DNA of 64,000 nucleotides from Gracilariopsis chorda (taxonomy: Eukaryota; Rhodophyta; Florideophyceae; Gracilariales; Gracilariaceae). Made by a program: the position numbers and the translations under genes. This document shows, in pieces, positions 19,797 through 30,843 of the stretch. The stretch is from NCBI GenBank assembly GCA_003194525.1, contig NBIV01000018.1, positions 248,001 to 312,000 of the forward strand, in the 5' to 3' direction. Under the pieces are notes generated by a model. The model searched no databases. It was not told the DNA's origin and saw nothing but the letters and a program-made list of their open reading frames with translations. The number at the start of each line of letters is the position of its first letter. The first letter of the stretch is position 1.

Positions 19797-21224
19797 TTAG
19801 ACCTTGTTATTACCCCTTCTTGACAGCAGTCTTCGCCTTCCTCCATTGCGCCCCTTCCCTTCAGAAGATTCTGTTTCTTTCATGAGCTCCATGTGCATTT
19901 GCTTGACAAGTTCTCCTGATCTCAACCCTTCAATTTCAGGCGCTTCTAAGTCTAGTTTTACCAATTGCGTCTTCCTCAACTCTGGTAAAAGTTCGTACCC
20001 GTCTCCATTGTCACGGTCGATGAAATATCGGTACTTCCACACAATGCCAGCTACGTTACGTTCTTTCTTAAGACGTCTCTGATGATCCTCCACCCTTCTC
20101 TTCTGCGCATTGGCTTCACCCGTATCTCCATTTGAAATGGCAGTGGAACAATCAGCCCAGATGCGCGTACTGAAGGATGGTTCCTCTTGTTCTGCCGGTG
20201 GACAAATAGCTAGCATGGATTTGTCCGCAACCACGGCCTCGTAGTCAAACAAAACACGTTGTTGTTTGCTGTTCACGTGGGTAATATGCACCTTCTTATC
20301 CCAATGCCCGGCCAAGGTGTACACAGTTTCATCACTATCAAGCTTGTAGATTCTACCGCTTATCGCGTTCATCTCTCCGCGAGCGCTGAGGGGTCCTTTC
20401 GCTCTGTGGTATTCAATTTCCGCAGCAAGGCCCGTTCTAGCACACTTAAATGATGAGGTGCCGTTAAACTCTAAACGCTGTCGACCAGCCAGAAAGCCAC
20501 TCATGAATACATACGGGCGAGTGATAACATATTGTTCATCCTCAAAACGCGAGAGCACAATCCTTATTTCACCTTTGAGCTTAACCTCGAGACTGTTGCC
20601 CCAAAACCTCGGCTCAGGTGCCGTGTGGGAGTTGAGCTGAAAGCCAAGAGTATCGTTGTGAAGATGGAGAGCGGTTATGGGAGGATGGTGCGAAACTTGT
20701 TCCGCAACCAGCAAAGTTTCGCCACCGGAGCCCTTATGGGCAAAGGCGCAGCGGTATACCTCTCCCAACACAGGGTTGTACGGTTTCTTTCCGAAGCGCT
20801 CCTTCGCAAGACCCGACAGATTGAAACGAATAACGTTGAGCATACGGGATTCCGGGTCGCTCGCTGCGCACAGATCCTGCAGAAGCTCGCCGCGTTGCAT
20901 GGACTTTTTGGCCTTCTCCAGCGTGGAAACGGGGTCAAGAATGCTGGCTGGAAGGTTTATGTTGGTGACGTCTGCGCCAGGCTTGACACTGGTGAGCATT
21001 TCCTTTGCGAGCCTGAAAATGGAGAGTTCTGCACCTGGGGGAGGTTGGGGAGATGGCAGGGGCTCTATGCGGGAGTAATGGACGGGGATCATTACGGGGG
21101 GGCGGGGGGAGGAACGGTCGGAGGATGAGAGTGTGTCGCGGGCGTCAAAGTAGGCTTCTTCGTCGGAGAGGGGAGGGGGAGAAGGAGGGGACAGAGGGGG
21201 AGGCATTTTGAGGGGTGGATGCAT
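19797..21224 (-). CDS. Oxysterol-binding protein-related protein (short ORP)
   Basis: Lipid-transfer protein moving sterols or phosphoinositides at membrane contacts. 475 aa from ATG 21224 (MHPPLKMPPPL); a second ATG lies six codons in. It has no PH or ankyrin domain, so it is a short-type ORP. The family signature EQVSHHPP is at residues 175-182, preceded by LPASILDPVSTLEKAKKSM and KKPYNPVLGEVYRC, and followed by LEVKLKGEIRI. The proline-rich N-terminus contains DEEAYFDARD at residues 21-30, a good fit to the FFAT motif that binds ER VAP proteins. The C-terminal basic tail is long. No intron. It lies head-to-head with the gene at 21985, with a 760-nt shared upstream region. Confidence 0.93.
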   Translation of the reverse strand: MHPPLKMPPPLSPPSPPPLSDEEAYFDARDTLSSSDRSSPRPPVMIPVHYSRIEPLPSPQPPPGAELSIFRLAKEMLTSVKPGADVTNINLPASILDPVSTLEKAKKSMQRGELLQDLCAASDPESRMLNVIRFNLSGLAKERFGKKPYNPVLGEVYRCAFAHKGSGGETLLVAEQVSHHPPITALHLHNDTLGFQLNSHTAPEPRFWGNSLEVKLKGEIRIVLSRFEDEQYVITRPYVFMSGFLAGRQRLEFNGTSSFKCARTGLAAEIEYHRAKGPLSARGEMNAISGRIYKLDSDETVYTLAGHWDKKVHITHVNSKQQRVLFDYEAVVADKSMLAICPPAEQEEPSFSTRIWADCSTAISNGDTGEANAQKRRVEDHQRRLKKERNVAGIVWKYRYFIDRDNGDGYELLPELRKTQLVKLDLEAPEIEGLRSGELVKQMHMELMKETESSEGKGRNGGRRRLLSRRGNNKV

Positions 21225-21724
21225 CGCCTTGTGGGCGGGGCGTGGATGGGCGTTGATGGGTTATAACGGCTGGGCTCAGTTGTGGGCCGCGGTGGCACAA
21301 GCACGCAGAACGCAAAGAGGGAGCGCTTGCGTTGCATCATGTGGATGTGTTGCAGTGGCCTCGAAACGTGCCCTGTGGCAGAGGCTGCGTGCGTGCGCTC
21401 GTCACCCAGCAGTGCTGTTCGCTGTGGTTTCGGTTGCGTATGTGAGCGCCTTGCCACGCCGCCTACGTGTCAACGTGGTACCCGTGGAAGATATGTGTGC
21501 AATTGGGGGGCGCAATTGGAAAGCGCAATGGGCATTTGAGCCCGACTGCCGCGTCACAGTGAGGTGGCGTGGCGTGAAGGCGACTGACAGACGTTGCACA
21601 GCGCGGACTGACAGGTGGTGACGACCGATGAGACGCGAGGTTCACGCAGAACGCACGCGCTGCGCGTTGCTCGAATGCAAGCACTTTGCAACGTCAGAGT
21701 GCCGTTTGGCCACGCGTCCCCCGC

Positions 21725-21984
21725 CTGCATTCGCCTCTGCCCCCCCCCCTCTCCCCCACCCGCGCACCAGCGCCCTACAAACGTTCGCCGCGCCACCGCG
21801 CGCTCTCCCTTTCCTTTCCTTCCTCCACTTGTTCTCCTTCCCCCAGCCTCACACCCCCCCCCCTCCCCCCTCCCCTCTTCCTCCCTACACGCTCCTCTCC
21901 ATCCGTTCTTCCGCACCCCCGTCTCTACACGCCCTAGCCGCTGCCCCGCTGCTTCCCCCGCTTCCCCCCCACCCGCTTCCCCCC
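21725..21984 (+). promoter_or_regulatory. CT-rich leader upstream of the 21985 start codon
   Basis: About 260 nt of nearly pure C/T on the plus strand, with several poly-C runs, ending just before ATG 21985. Similar pyrimidine tracts precede the starts at 30232 (+) and 45974 (-). It may be a promoter-proximal or 5'-UTR element; function not shown. Confidence 0.4.
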
Positions 21985-23247
21985 ATGGCGCTCGGCAGCG
22001 CGGCCCGCCCGCTGCTGGTGCCCGCCGCAGACGTTATCGCGAAGAACATGAGCTCCTACGATCCCTACTCCTCTCAATCCCCCGATGCTGACCAAGCTGC
22101 ATCGTCCGCCACCTTTCTCATGTCGTTTGGCGCAGTCACCGAATCCGAATCCCGTTCCAGAAGGCATGCTGTTCGCTTCAAAGCAGCCAAGCCCGACTCC
22201 AAGCCCAACCCCCTCGTTCAACTCTTCCACCGTCTCTTTTCCGGCGCCTCAAGCCAAGCATCCGGGAACGCTTCCGATGCCGCTTGCAAATCCGCTCTCG
22301 CCGCCAAACTGGCCAAGCTGTGGCCGCCCCTCGAAAAGGCCTCTGCCATTGCCTCGCGATTACCAGATCCCACAGTCCTTTTCCTCGCATTCGTGCTGGC
22401 TGTCTTGCTGGTCAATCGATATCGACCGCAATGGTTTCAATCCATTCTCATCAAAATCGCCGTCATTCTCTCCTTTCTTCCGCTCTTCGCTCTCGCCTTT
22501 CTGTGGGGCAAGACCGAACTTTTCGCGCAACTGCGCGAAGGCGTAAATCCACTTTCCCACCCCGCAGAGCATATGCTGGACGACTTGGAAGCTGAACTAA
22601 AAGCGCGCGAAGAAAACGTCAAAAAGGCTGAGGAAAAGCTCTACCACAATCGTGCGCAGCTCGATGCCCTACGAAAGGAGCTCGCAAAAGACCCCAATGC
22701 TACCGACCCTAAAGCCATTATCGTGCCTTCGCGAAAAGCCGCTGCCATGATTGCCGCGGGTGCGCTCGGAGCAGGCTACGATGCGGAGGCGGCGCATGCT
22801 GTTGAGGCGCGTCGCAGAGAAGAGAGCGTCAAGAAAAGTTTGGAAGAATGGCGACAAAAGGCCGAAGAAGTTGAGAAAACCGCTTCACAGACGGAAGAAA
22901 GCGTTCAATTGATGGTGCATCATGCAAGTACTGCGTACCCAAAGCGCACCAGGGAGATTAAGACGAGGTCTGCATCTGGACCCAAGTCCACTGACCGACT
23001 CAAAGCACTGAAGAAGAGCCCTTTCAGTGGTCTCGCCAACAGGCAGAATACTGATGACAGTGCTACACATCTAACTAGGTTCAGTGAACACACCAATGCT
23101 AGCCAGGCCAATTCCACTAGCAGAAGAAAGTGGGGACTGTTTCGCAGGAAACGTAGGAGTACTAATGCGTCTAGTGCAGGCGCTGGAAGCCAATCTCTGC
23201 TGTCTACGCCGCGTGTTACAACCGAATCTGCTGCGGATAGACCGTAA
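21985..23247 (+). CDS. Hypothetical protein with membrane hairpin and coiled coil
   Basis: 420 aa from MALGSAARP; an ATG at 22048 (MSSYDP) is an alternative. The reading frame continues upstream through the CT-rich leader, but that part is compositional noise. Two closely spaced hydrophobic segments at about nt 22368-22425 (VLFLAFVLAVLLV) and 22440-22505 (IKIAVILSFLPLFALAFLW) would form a short hairpin. After it comes a charged helical region (about 22565-22910, with LEAELKAREENVKKAEEKLY) and a disordered basic Ser/Thr-rich tail. The plan is reminiscent of ER-shaping hairpin proteins, but no reticulon signature is recognised. Function unknown. Confidence 0.75.
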   Translation: MALGSAARPLLVPAADVIAKNMSSYDPYSSQSPDADQAASSATFLMSFGAVTESESRSRRHAVRFKAAKPDSKPNPLVQLFHRLFSGASSQASGNASDAACKSALAAKLAKLWPPLEKASAIASRLPDPTVLFLAFVLAVLLVNRYRPQWFQSILIKIAVILSFLPLFALAFLWGKTELFAQLREGVNPLSHPAEHMLDDLEAELKAREENVKKAEEKLYHNRAQLDALRKELAKDPNATDPKAIIVPSRKAAAMIAAGALGAGYDAEAAHAVEARRREESVKKSLEEWRQKAEEVEKTASQTEESVQLMVHHASTAYPKRTREIKTRSASGPKSTDRLKALKKSPFSGLANRQNTDDSATHLTRFSEHTNASQANSTSRRKWGLFRRKRRSTNASSAGAGSQSLLSTPRVTTESAADRP

Positions 23248-24666
23248 TGATGTACTGCGTTGCTGGAAGTGATTGTGGAAGACCCTTGCGTTGTGTGAGC
23301 AGATTTGTTTTCGTTGCCGTGTACTGCGCTAATCAGCCATCGCTACCCGGTATGCCATGGCTGTTGTAAATGTTTAGAGATGTTATATGCCGCACTAAGT
23401 GATTACATTGGACTTGCGTGGATGTTGTTTACGTAACCACATTCGCGAATAGGAACGTTGCAAGAGTGAATCATCAAAGTATGTGACGAACGACCCCGAG
23501 TTGTTGCTCGACTGATTATATGGGACAGGTTGGGAAACAACTTGTCTTGGAATAGCTCCGTCTCCCGGGAGAGGAACTGGTCCTAGGGCGGCGCAGGACA
23601 CGACAGAGAGTAGAGGTCTAGCACTATACCTCACCTGGCCCGAGCTAACTTAACTTGAAACACAGTCCCAGTGAGTGAAACTGCCCCGAAGCGCCGAGAC
23701 GTAAAGCAGAACTAGTTTTGAACAGTCAAAAAAAGACAGCAGCTTGGGATGGTGCTCGTGTCGTCTACCGCTGCAGCGCTTCTGACGTTGAGTATCTTTT
23801 TGTTGTGGTAGTGGCGCACTGTGTCGTAAGGTTACGACTTGTGTGCTCTGAACTGGAAAGAAGCTTCTCTGCGCTGAGGGTATGCGTACGAACACGAAGG
23901 TGGTTTGAAACAATGACGGAATGGGTGAGAGGCGCGACTGAATGGGCGCAGCACTATCGATAGGTCAGACACAGCGCCCAATCCTGTCCGTGCGTTGCAG
24001 TTTCCGCGAGAAGGGCACAAACTATCCGACAAAGCAGTGTAGTGATGTTGATGTAGGAGGCTAGCTAGGAGCGTTATCCTTTGGGAAGGTTTGTCACTGG
24101 TGTAAGTGTACGGCTGCATGCTTGGAGCATCTGGTTCTGGGTGATCATAGGCGCCATTGCGTGAGCTTGTTGCTTAGAGCTTTAGAATCTCCGGCTCTCC
24201 ACCGTCCGCGAGGTCAAATTCGCGAAATTTTGAGGATCAGACGCAAGTCGGTTAATATATGAGTCGTCAGAGCGCTGCGATTGGTCAGATGCGATGAACT
24301 CTGCGCACTGATTAGCGTTAGCCATATCTAAGCTGCCGACACGTCGACGACGCTAGTTCCTTTCCAGGATTGAAGCAACTGGACAACGCCTAACTCTTAC
24401 CACAGCATTCCGCCGGCGAGCACCCAATCATGGTGCTCCACCGTAGAACTGCACCTGCGCCATACATTGCTACAACAATCCCCCCCGTCTGTCCTCCCAC
24501 CACATGACTCAAAGCGCTCCTTGCTCTTCCACAATTGACCTCCATCGACGACCATCCCATCAGTCTCATGCCTCGTAGTGGTCTCTTCGTTGTCAGAACA
24601 TTCTCATAATATCCGGCTCCAGTGGTGGCTCCGCACCCATCGTTACCCCTCTACGATTCCTCTATA
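23248..24666. other. Intergenic, no gene seen
   Basis: No coding signal. It should contain the 3' end of the hairpin protein gene and the promoter of the MFS gene. Confidence 0.5.
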
Positions 24667-26715
24667 ATGTCTTCCGCAGAAGGCGGTCGTATACCCTCCC
24701 GACCACCGCGTCCACCTCCGTCGCGTGCCATAGCAATTCCGCGCGATGATGATGAGGATTCCGAGATATGGGCCGCATCCCCCGGAGCCGAATCATATGT
24801 CGCCAACAACGATTCGTGGCGCCCAATGCCACCACCTATGCTGGCATCTTCTTTGGATATAAGTACACGCTTCCGTCCGAGCCTAACCGCCCGTCCTGAC
24901 GTGGCTGAAGACACTCTCAGCATCAGCACAAGTACAAGTCGTAGCAGCAGTCTACAGCAACTCCCACCGCTCGCGCCGGACGCTTCTACATACGGTGCAA
25001 TACAACCCGCACCCCACGTTCAGGTCCCTCCGCTTGCAGCCCTCGTACAACAGCAAAAGACACGACGTAAACATGAGGTGACGCCTCCACCTGTTAGAGG
25101 TCGCTCGGCTTCCGTCAAGGCGAAGATGGCCAGGTTGTTGGTACATTTGCGACAACTAGAAGAGGCGCCTCGAGAACTCTGGCTTATCTTTGCTCTGAAA
25201 TTTCTTTCCAGCTATGCTTACTTTTCCCTTTCTCTTGTTCTAACATTATTTCTGACGGAGGAGTTTGGAATGTCTGATACCGCAGCAGGTTGGACGTACG
25301 GTGCATACGGTGTGATGAGTACGTTTTTTGGTTTGCTTTGTGGATGGTTTATCGATTACTTGGGTGTTCGTGTGTCGCTTATGGTTGGTGCCATTATCGG
25401 AGCTGCTTCTCGATTCATAATGGCTGTCACATTGTCTCGCAAAATCGCGGTGCTCATGCTCTACTCGCTTCTTCCTTTTGCAGAGTGTCTTGGCATTCCG
25501 ATTATGACCATTGGTATAAAGCGATACACAAGCTCTCATAATCGTACTTTTGCTTTCTCGCTCTTTTACTCCATGATGAACGTTGCCGCCTTGTGCGCAG
25601 GGCCATTGGTCGATCTGGCACGGCGTCTGTTCGGGGAGGGTGTCACCGTTGACATGTATGCCTTCGGACCGGTTAGATTATCAGGCCTGCGACTCGTAAT
25701 CCTCAGTAGCGCTATCGCCACAGCGCTGATGATACTTGTGGTCATCATCGGCATTCGTGAGGTTCACGTTGACGAAACTGGTACTGTGCAAGAGTTTACA
25801 CCAAACAGAGAAAGTCCTTTAACTCAAACGAGAGAGGTTCTACAAGACCCGGCCTTCTGGCGGTTAACGCTATTCACGCTGCTGCTCATTGGAGTTCGAC
25901 TTGTTTTCCGTCATCTCGACGCCACTTTGCCGAAGTACCTTATACGTCAGTTCGGACCTTACGCCCCGTTTGGGCTTATATACGCGATCAACCCGTTTCT
26001 CATCATCTTCTTAGTGCCCTTGGTAGGGCTTATGACTCGAAGGATCCAATCATTTCCGATGATAGTGGCTGGAAGCTTCGTGTCAGCGCTCAGCCCTTTC
26101 TGGATTGCAATCAAGCAGACATATGTTGGCGTCGTTCTCTTTATGGTTACACTGAGCATTGGTGAGGCTGTATATTCCCCTCGTGTGTATGAATACACGA
26201 TGGAAGTAAGTGCACACGGCTCAGAAGGTCTATATTCCAGTCTTTCCACTGCACCGTTGTTTTCAGTGAAACTACTGGTAGGGGGCATGTCTGGATGGTT
26301 GCTCACTTCGTTTATGCCTGCTACTGGTCCCCATCATGGGGCCATGCTGTGGACTATTATCGGCATTACGAGCTTGACATCCCCGGTACTCATGTGTCTA
26401 CTCCGCGAGTATATCTCCCCATCTGAGGAACAGACTGAGCTTCCGCGAAAGGGCGAGCTGGAGAACGTACACAAGCCAGTGAAGAGAGGAGGCTCCATCC
26501 CCGTCTCAGCTGCACGGCCTCCAACGGGACCTTCAGCCGCGATTCGAATTAACAGGAGCTTTAATGATCTAGAGGACACTGAGGAAGCTGAGCTGCTGCC
26601 GTCTTCTCTGAGAGGAAGGTCTCCGTTATCGCTGCCTCCTTTCAGTCCTCGGACATCACGGTCTCTTTTGCCAACTGCTTCATCACCTAACACCAACCGC
26701 GATTCGCAAGGCTGA
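24667..26715 (+). CDS. Major facilitator superfamily transporter
   Basis: Twelve-helix secondary transporter; substrate unknown. The first ATG is at 24667 (MSSAEGGR); the frame extends upstream only to a GTG. 682 aa. The first 170 residues are a Pro/Ser/Arg-rich cytoplasmic N-tail. The first membrane helices are SYAYFSLSLVLTLFLT and WTYGAYGVMSTFFGLLCGW. The loop between helices 2 and 3, DYLGVRVSLMVGA, is a degenerate form of the MFS loop motif G-x3-D-x2-GRR. After helix 6 a central loop of about 40 residues has EVHVDETGTVQEF. The C-terminal half includes GEAVYSPRVYEYTMEVS. The last 85 residues are a hydrophilic tail with ...SLPPFSPRTSRSLL. Intronless; convergent with the metallopeptidase gene 251 nt away. 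Confidence 0.88.
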   Translation: MSSAEGGRIPSRPPRPPPSRAIAIPRDDDEDSEIWAASPGAESYVANNDSWRPMPPPMLASSLDISTRFRPSLTARPDVAEDTLSISTSTSRSSSLQQLPPLAPDASTYGAIQPAPHVQVPPLAALVQQQKTRRKHEVTPPPVRGRSASVKAKMARLLVHLRQLEEAPRELWLIFALKFLSSYAYFSLSLVLTLFLTEEFGMSDTAAGWTYGAYGVMSTFFGLLCGWFIDYLGVRVSLMVGAIIGAASRFIMAVTLSRKIAVLMLYSLLPFAECLGIPIMTIGIKRYTSSHNRTFAFSLFYSMMNVAALCAGPLVDLARRLFGEGVTVDMYAFGPVRLSGLRLVILSSAIATALMILVVIIGIREVHVDETGTVQEFTPNRESPLTQTREVLQDPAFWRLTLFTLLLIGVRLVFRHLDATLPKYLIRQFGPYAPFGLIYAINPFLIIFLVPLVGLMTRRIQSFPMIVAGSFVSALSPFWIAIKQTYVGVVLFMVTLSIGEAVYSPRVYEYTMEVSAHGSEGLYSSLSTAPLFSVKLLVGGMSGWLLTSFMPATGPHHGAMLWTIIGITSLTSPVLMCLLREYISPSEEQTELPRKGELENVHKPVKRGGSIPVSAARPPTGPSAAIRINRSFNDLEDTEEAELLPSSLRGRSPLSLPPFSPRTSRSLLPTASSPNTNRDSQG

Positions 26716-26966
26716 CCTACAACTACAAAAACAGATAATATATTATTCAACGAGTCGCCCCTGATTGGTGGTGAGTTCGTTTGAGAGGGCAGGTTGAGTA
26801 AGAAGAGAATCTTATTTTGACTGCGATAGAGAGTAACATATCATCTTAACATCAGTTCTTGCTCATAGCAGATATACATGTCGTACCCCTGCGGGTTCGC
26901 AATAGCGATAATGCCACCAAAAATGCAATAGTCCCTTCGGGTTCTCATTTTCAACGAGTCCAAAAC

Positions 26967-29802
26967 CTACAACTCAACTTCGACCCCATTTGATATCGCA
27001 AAGCTTGGAGCCTCCCATTTTTCAAAACTGAGCATCTGGAGGTCCTTAGGACTTCTCGACGTTCCTAGCCTAGAGCATGTAACAGCAGCATTGATTTTAG
27101 GGCGACTTTGAGAGCCCTCCTTGCCCTCCTTGCCTTCTTTGTCCCCTAGGACAATCCAAAAATTCATTGTTGACGACCCTGCGTGAGAAACCCAAGTCCC
27201 ATTGGTTTCATCCTTCAATTCTGAACCCAAAGACCACTGAATAGCTGGACTCGTAGCACCAACGTCCATTCTCATCGTAATGACGTGAGCATCTGGAGCA
27301 TTGATGGCAACGGTCAGATTCCACCCAGTTTCGGTCTTTTCCTCTGAGGTCACGGTGACCTCGGGTAAACTGAGATCCGGTCGGGTAGTGGCATTGAAAA
27401 CGTACACTTTCTGTAAAAAGCCCTGGTATAGACGAAATGATTCAAATGGTGTGCTGTGCAGCTTCCCCCACCGTGTATCTGATTGCAATTGGGTAAGTTG
27501 CCCATCTGAAACATTGCTGAGTATTCTTTCCACGTCGAGTTCCACGGGGTCGAGTGCAGCCATAGAAATCACCGATGATGGTTCAAGCTGAGGTGAGTAG
27601 AAATGCATGACGAACGCTCGTTTCGGGGCGCGCTCATTGTACAGAAAAGCGTCATATGAAAGCTTAGAAGAGCGAGCACTGACCAGCAACCACGACGCAG
27701 TAGCAATACACACCGCAAAAGCCAAAGCGCGGAGCCTTCTCAAAGAAAGTGCGTAATGGCATAAAATGGGTAGAGAGGACCACACAAAATGAATCAAGGT
27801 AAGAAGTGAAACGATGATTGAGGCGATCACGTCGTGCGGAACGGTTCCACTTCGAATGCGCCCCATCAGCGGCAGGGTTGATACTAAAGAGTACTTGAAT
27901 TGTTTCGCGCCGAGAATGCCATGCACGAGCATTAGCTGAGTGTGCCTAAACAGTGGATGAACGCGTGATCCCTGCACGGCACAGATGTCAGCGACGACCA
28001 AAAGAGCGATCGGTATGTAACTGCTCATGACGTTGTATTTTGTTAACGCGATAGCAATCGTGCCGTAAAGAACGGTGACAGCGAAAAGCATATGATCATA
28101 TCTATGTGCGGATAAACGGCGAGGAAGCACGTATTGCAGGGTGGTCAAGACTCCGAAAAGAGCTGGAGTGCCAAACATTATGACGCAGGTCTGCCAACTC
28201 CCATACCAGCGCAACTGGAGTCCCAAGCAGGACGAGTAAACAAGAGCAGCAAAAGTACTACTTGCAAAGGCTGGAAATACGGTTGCGGCCAGTGCAAAAC
28301 ACATCCAGAGACAGTCAAGAAAGTTGCGCAACCCCATGCGCAGGATTTTCACAATCCATATAACAAGTGTGATAAGAAGCACGCAGGCATTAATAAACCT
28401 TGCTGTGAGCTCATCGTAGGCGACGGTAAAGAAGTGCAGAATGTCGAAGAAGGTGATTTTCTGATCGGCAGGGTCTTTGTCGGTGGTGAACAAGGAAAAT
28501 GTTCTCTGCAGGTAGGCGATGGTTCGATCCAACAAAGACGGGGTGCAAGTAGGTTCCAAAAACTGACCAATGGCATCGTTGGCACCGGCCAGTTCGAGAG
28601 CAAGCTCGAGCACAGTGATAGCACCGTGACGAATAGAGTTTGCGTCGACATGCTCGATGCTATCATAAGGGGTATGATAGATATAGCCGTTATCCAATAG
28701 GACGAAGTCGAATCCAGGAATATGACCGAACTCATCAAAAACACGAAAGTCGGTTTCCGCGGGAATGAGCTATCGAACGGTTTGTCGTGACAAACAGGAC
28801 AGCGAATAGTTATGTGAGTTTGGCTTGCCAGAACAGGTCGCGTAGTAAAATAAATAGGTATCGTACCTTGGAACTAAAAATGTCAGTGGCGGTGACGGAA
28901 GCAGATGGTATCGAGACGGCTTTCGCATAAGCGTTGGCAAGCCAGGGATTGTTCGGACCGAGTCGGAAGAGAAAGTAGGAATCTGCTGATCCGAGTGACT
29001 CGAGGTTGATGTGAGCAACTATAGTAGGAGCCCATGGATGCTGTGTAACGAAACTATGCGCACCTGTGAGAACGGTTTCCTCGGCGCCATTGAACAAGAA
29101 CACTATGGGTCTAGAAAGCAGACGAGTGCGATGCACGCCCATCTGAAGTATGGTATGGATGAGCTGTAACGCGAGAGCAACGCCGACTACGTTGTCGTTC
29201 GCGCCGTACGAGCCTAACGCAGAGTCCACGTGGGCGTTTATGAGCAGCGCTTTTTGCGTAGTGTTACGTGGGAGATGAGACGGTCGCAATCGGGCTACGA
29301 TGCTTGGGAGATTGTCGTAGGAATTTGGCCATGATCGAGATCCGATTGAAGATTGGAATGAGGAAGGGGAGGAGTGAAACGAATGCAAATCGAGCTGAAT
29401 GTTGGATGGCGCAGATGACGATTCGAAAAGTTCGATTTGAGAGTGAATGTATTGCAGGGCGGATTGCAGGGCGTTCGTGCCCACATATCGTTTTTTGGCG
29501 GATATTACTTGCAGATGGAGTTGGGCGGCTGTTGCGTTGAACGGGAAGGAGGGTCGATCGAGCTGACGGACGCGATAATTGAGAAAGAAGAGCACAACAA
29601 AGTTGGGCACGACGGAGACAAGCAGCGCGACAAGCGCGAGCCACGGGAAGGAAGGCGCGGGCTGGCGGCGAGGAGAGGCGCGCTTTGTTTGAGCGGGCGA
29701 AGAAGCGCGTGCGGAAGAGGACTGCTCGCGTAGCGCACGGCCGCGACGGCGACGCACGGTGGAAGTGGTGGCGGAGGCGTGCGCGGACGAGGAGGAAGTC
29801 AT
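26967..29802 (-). CDS. ER-type M28 metallopeptidase (ERMP1/Fxna-like), 2 exons
   Basis: Zinc aminopeptidase-fold protein with a multispanning C-terminal half. Exon 1 is 29802-28867; the intron 28770-28866 starts GTACGA and ends GATAG; exon 2 is 28769-26967. The spliced protein is 912 aa, close to the 904 aa of human ERMP1. The junction reads DIFSSK|LIPAETDFRVFDEFG as in the family. A signal-anchor helix (FPWLALVALLVSVVPNFVVL) precedes the lumenal domain. Zinc and catalytic residues are present: NAHVDS, GANDNVVGV, FLFNGAEE, INLESLG and GYIYHTPYDS. Exon 2 adds about nine helices and a C-terminal beta-rich lumenal domain. The start at MTSSSSAHAS is the first ATG after the CT/GA-rich shared upstream region; the frame runs further upstream only by composition. 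Confidence 0.92.
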
Positions 29803-30039
29803 CGCGGAGATGACGAGATGACGCGGTCGCAGTGGCGCACGGCGGCGCGACGGGCGCGCTCCAGCAGAAAATGGGCACGCAAGCGGTGAGCGCTGCGAGG
29901 CGCCGGCGCGTGCGCCGCAGCACTCGCTGCGCGCAATGCGTTGCTGCACGCCCGCGCGCACGCGCCGGATGCCCGCGCCCGCGCCTTTCCGCGCACCGCT
30001 CGCGTAACGCACCGCTGTCGAGCCGCCCGCTGCCGCGCT

Positions 30040-30231
30040 ATAACAACCGCCGCGCCGCCCGCTCCCCTCCCTCCCCCCGCCAGCCACCTCCCGCCTCGCC
30101 TCCCCCGTCCCTCCCCCCTCCCCCTTCTCTCCATCCTCTCCCTCCTCTCCCTCCTCTCCCTCCTCTCCCTCCTCTCCCTTCTCTTCCTCCGCTCCACCCT
30201 TCTCTTCTCTAACTCCCCTCCCCCAGTCATC
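30040..30231 (+). promoter_or_regulatory. CT-rich leader with 9-bp tandem repeats
   Basis: Pyrimidine-only stretch that includes about five copies of CCTCTCCCT at 30132-30180 and ends directly before ATG 30232. It sits in the divergent interval between the metallopeptidase (-) and the 30232 gene (+). The same kind of tract precedes 21985 (+) and 45974 (-). Confidence 0.4.
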
Positions 30232-30843
30232 ATGCAGCAGTCCGCGAACCCTTCCCAAGTCCCTTCCCCCGCCCGGTCCGTGCGCACTCCACGCTCCTTG
30301 CGCTCGCGTCGGCGTCACGCGCGTCCGCGCCCCTACCGCGTCGCGCCCAATCGCCGCGACGCGCCGCTCTCCCCCGCCCACAACGCGCGCCCGGCAAAGC
30401 GCCCGTCCTCAACTATGCCCACCACCGCCGCGCAAGAGTTGAGCGACATAGCTTCCTTTTTCACAAGTCTGGTTCCGGCTTTGAGACCTCCGCGTCCGTT
30501 ACCTCGCTCCCACAGCGAGCACATCAACCTTCGTCGCCACGCTCAACATCGCAATGTGCCGCGTAGCGTCTCGTTCGCAGACCAGTTGACTAATGCTACG
30601 CAATCTACCCAACCGCACCCACATAAATTGCTTCACAGTCAGCACGGCTTGCTCTCGCCGTGTACAAGTGCTGATGAGCATGATGTTGTGCCCTCCCCGC
30701 CAAGTGAACTCAACATCAACAACGACAATGACACCGACGACAACAAACAACAACCACAAGACGCCATCAAGAGGGTTAATTCGCTCTTGCTCGATAATGT
30801 GCTCAAGCTCTGTGCGCAAGCCTTCCAACCTCAACCAAACTGA
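30232..30843 (+). CDS. Hypothetical small Ser/Pro/Arg-rich protein
   Basis: 203 aa from ATG 30232. No recognised domain. The N-terminal 60 residues are Arg/Pro-rich, with repeated RSxR groups. A phospho-site-like PRSVSFADQ is at about nt 30558-30584. Then comes an Asn/Asp-rich acidic stretch, and a short amphipathic C-terminus with VNSLLLDNVLKLCAQAF. It looks like a disordered regulatory protein. Support is the ATG directly after a CT-rich leader and composition that changes at that point; it could still be non-coding. Confidence 0.5.
   Translation: MQQSANPSQVPSPARSVRTPRSLRSRRRHARPRPYRVAPNRRDAPLSPAHNARPAKRPSSTMPTTAAQELSDIASFFTSLVPALRPPRPLPRSHSEHINLRRHAQHRNVPRSVSFADQLTNATQSTQPHPHKLLHSQHGLLSPCTSADEHDVVPSPPSELNINNDNDTDDNKQQPQDAIKRVNSLLLDNVLKLCAQAFQPQPN

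Noticed and set aside
19273-19800. 175-codon plus-strand frame between the carrier and the oxysterol-binding protein gene
   Set aside because: No family features, and it overlaps the end of the oxysterol-binding protein gene and the carrier promoter region. Probably chance.
21208-21984. Several long frames on both strands in the GC-rich divergent interval
   Set aside because: GC-rich DNA lacks stops by composition; the products are low-complexity Pro/Arg/Gly.
29803-30381. Upstream extension of the metallopeptidase frame
   Set aside because: It reads through the GA/CT-rich shared region as Gly/Glu/Arg repeats; the ATG at 29802 gives a normal N-terminus.
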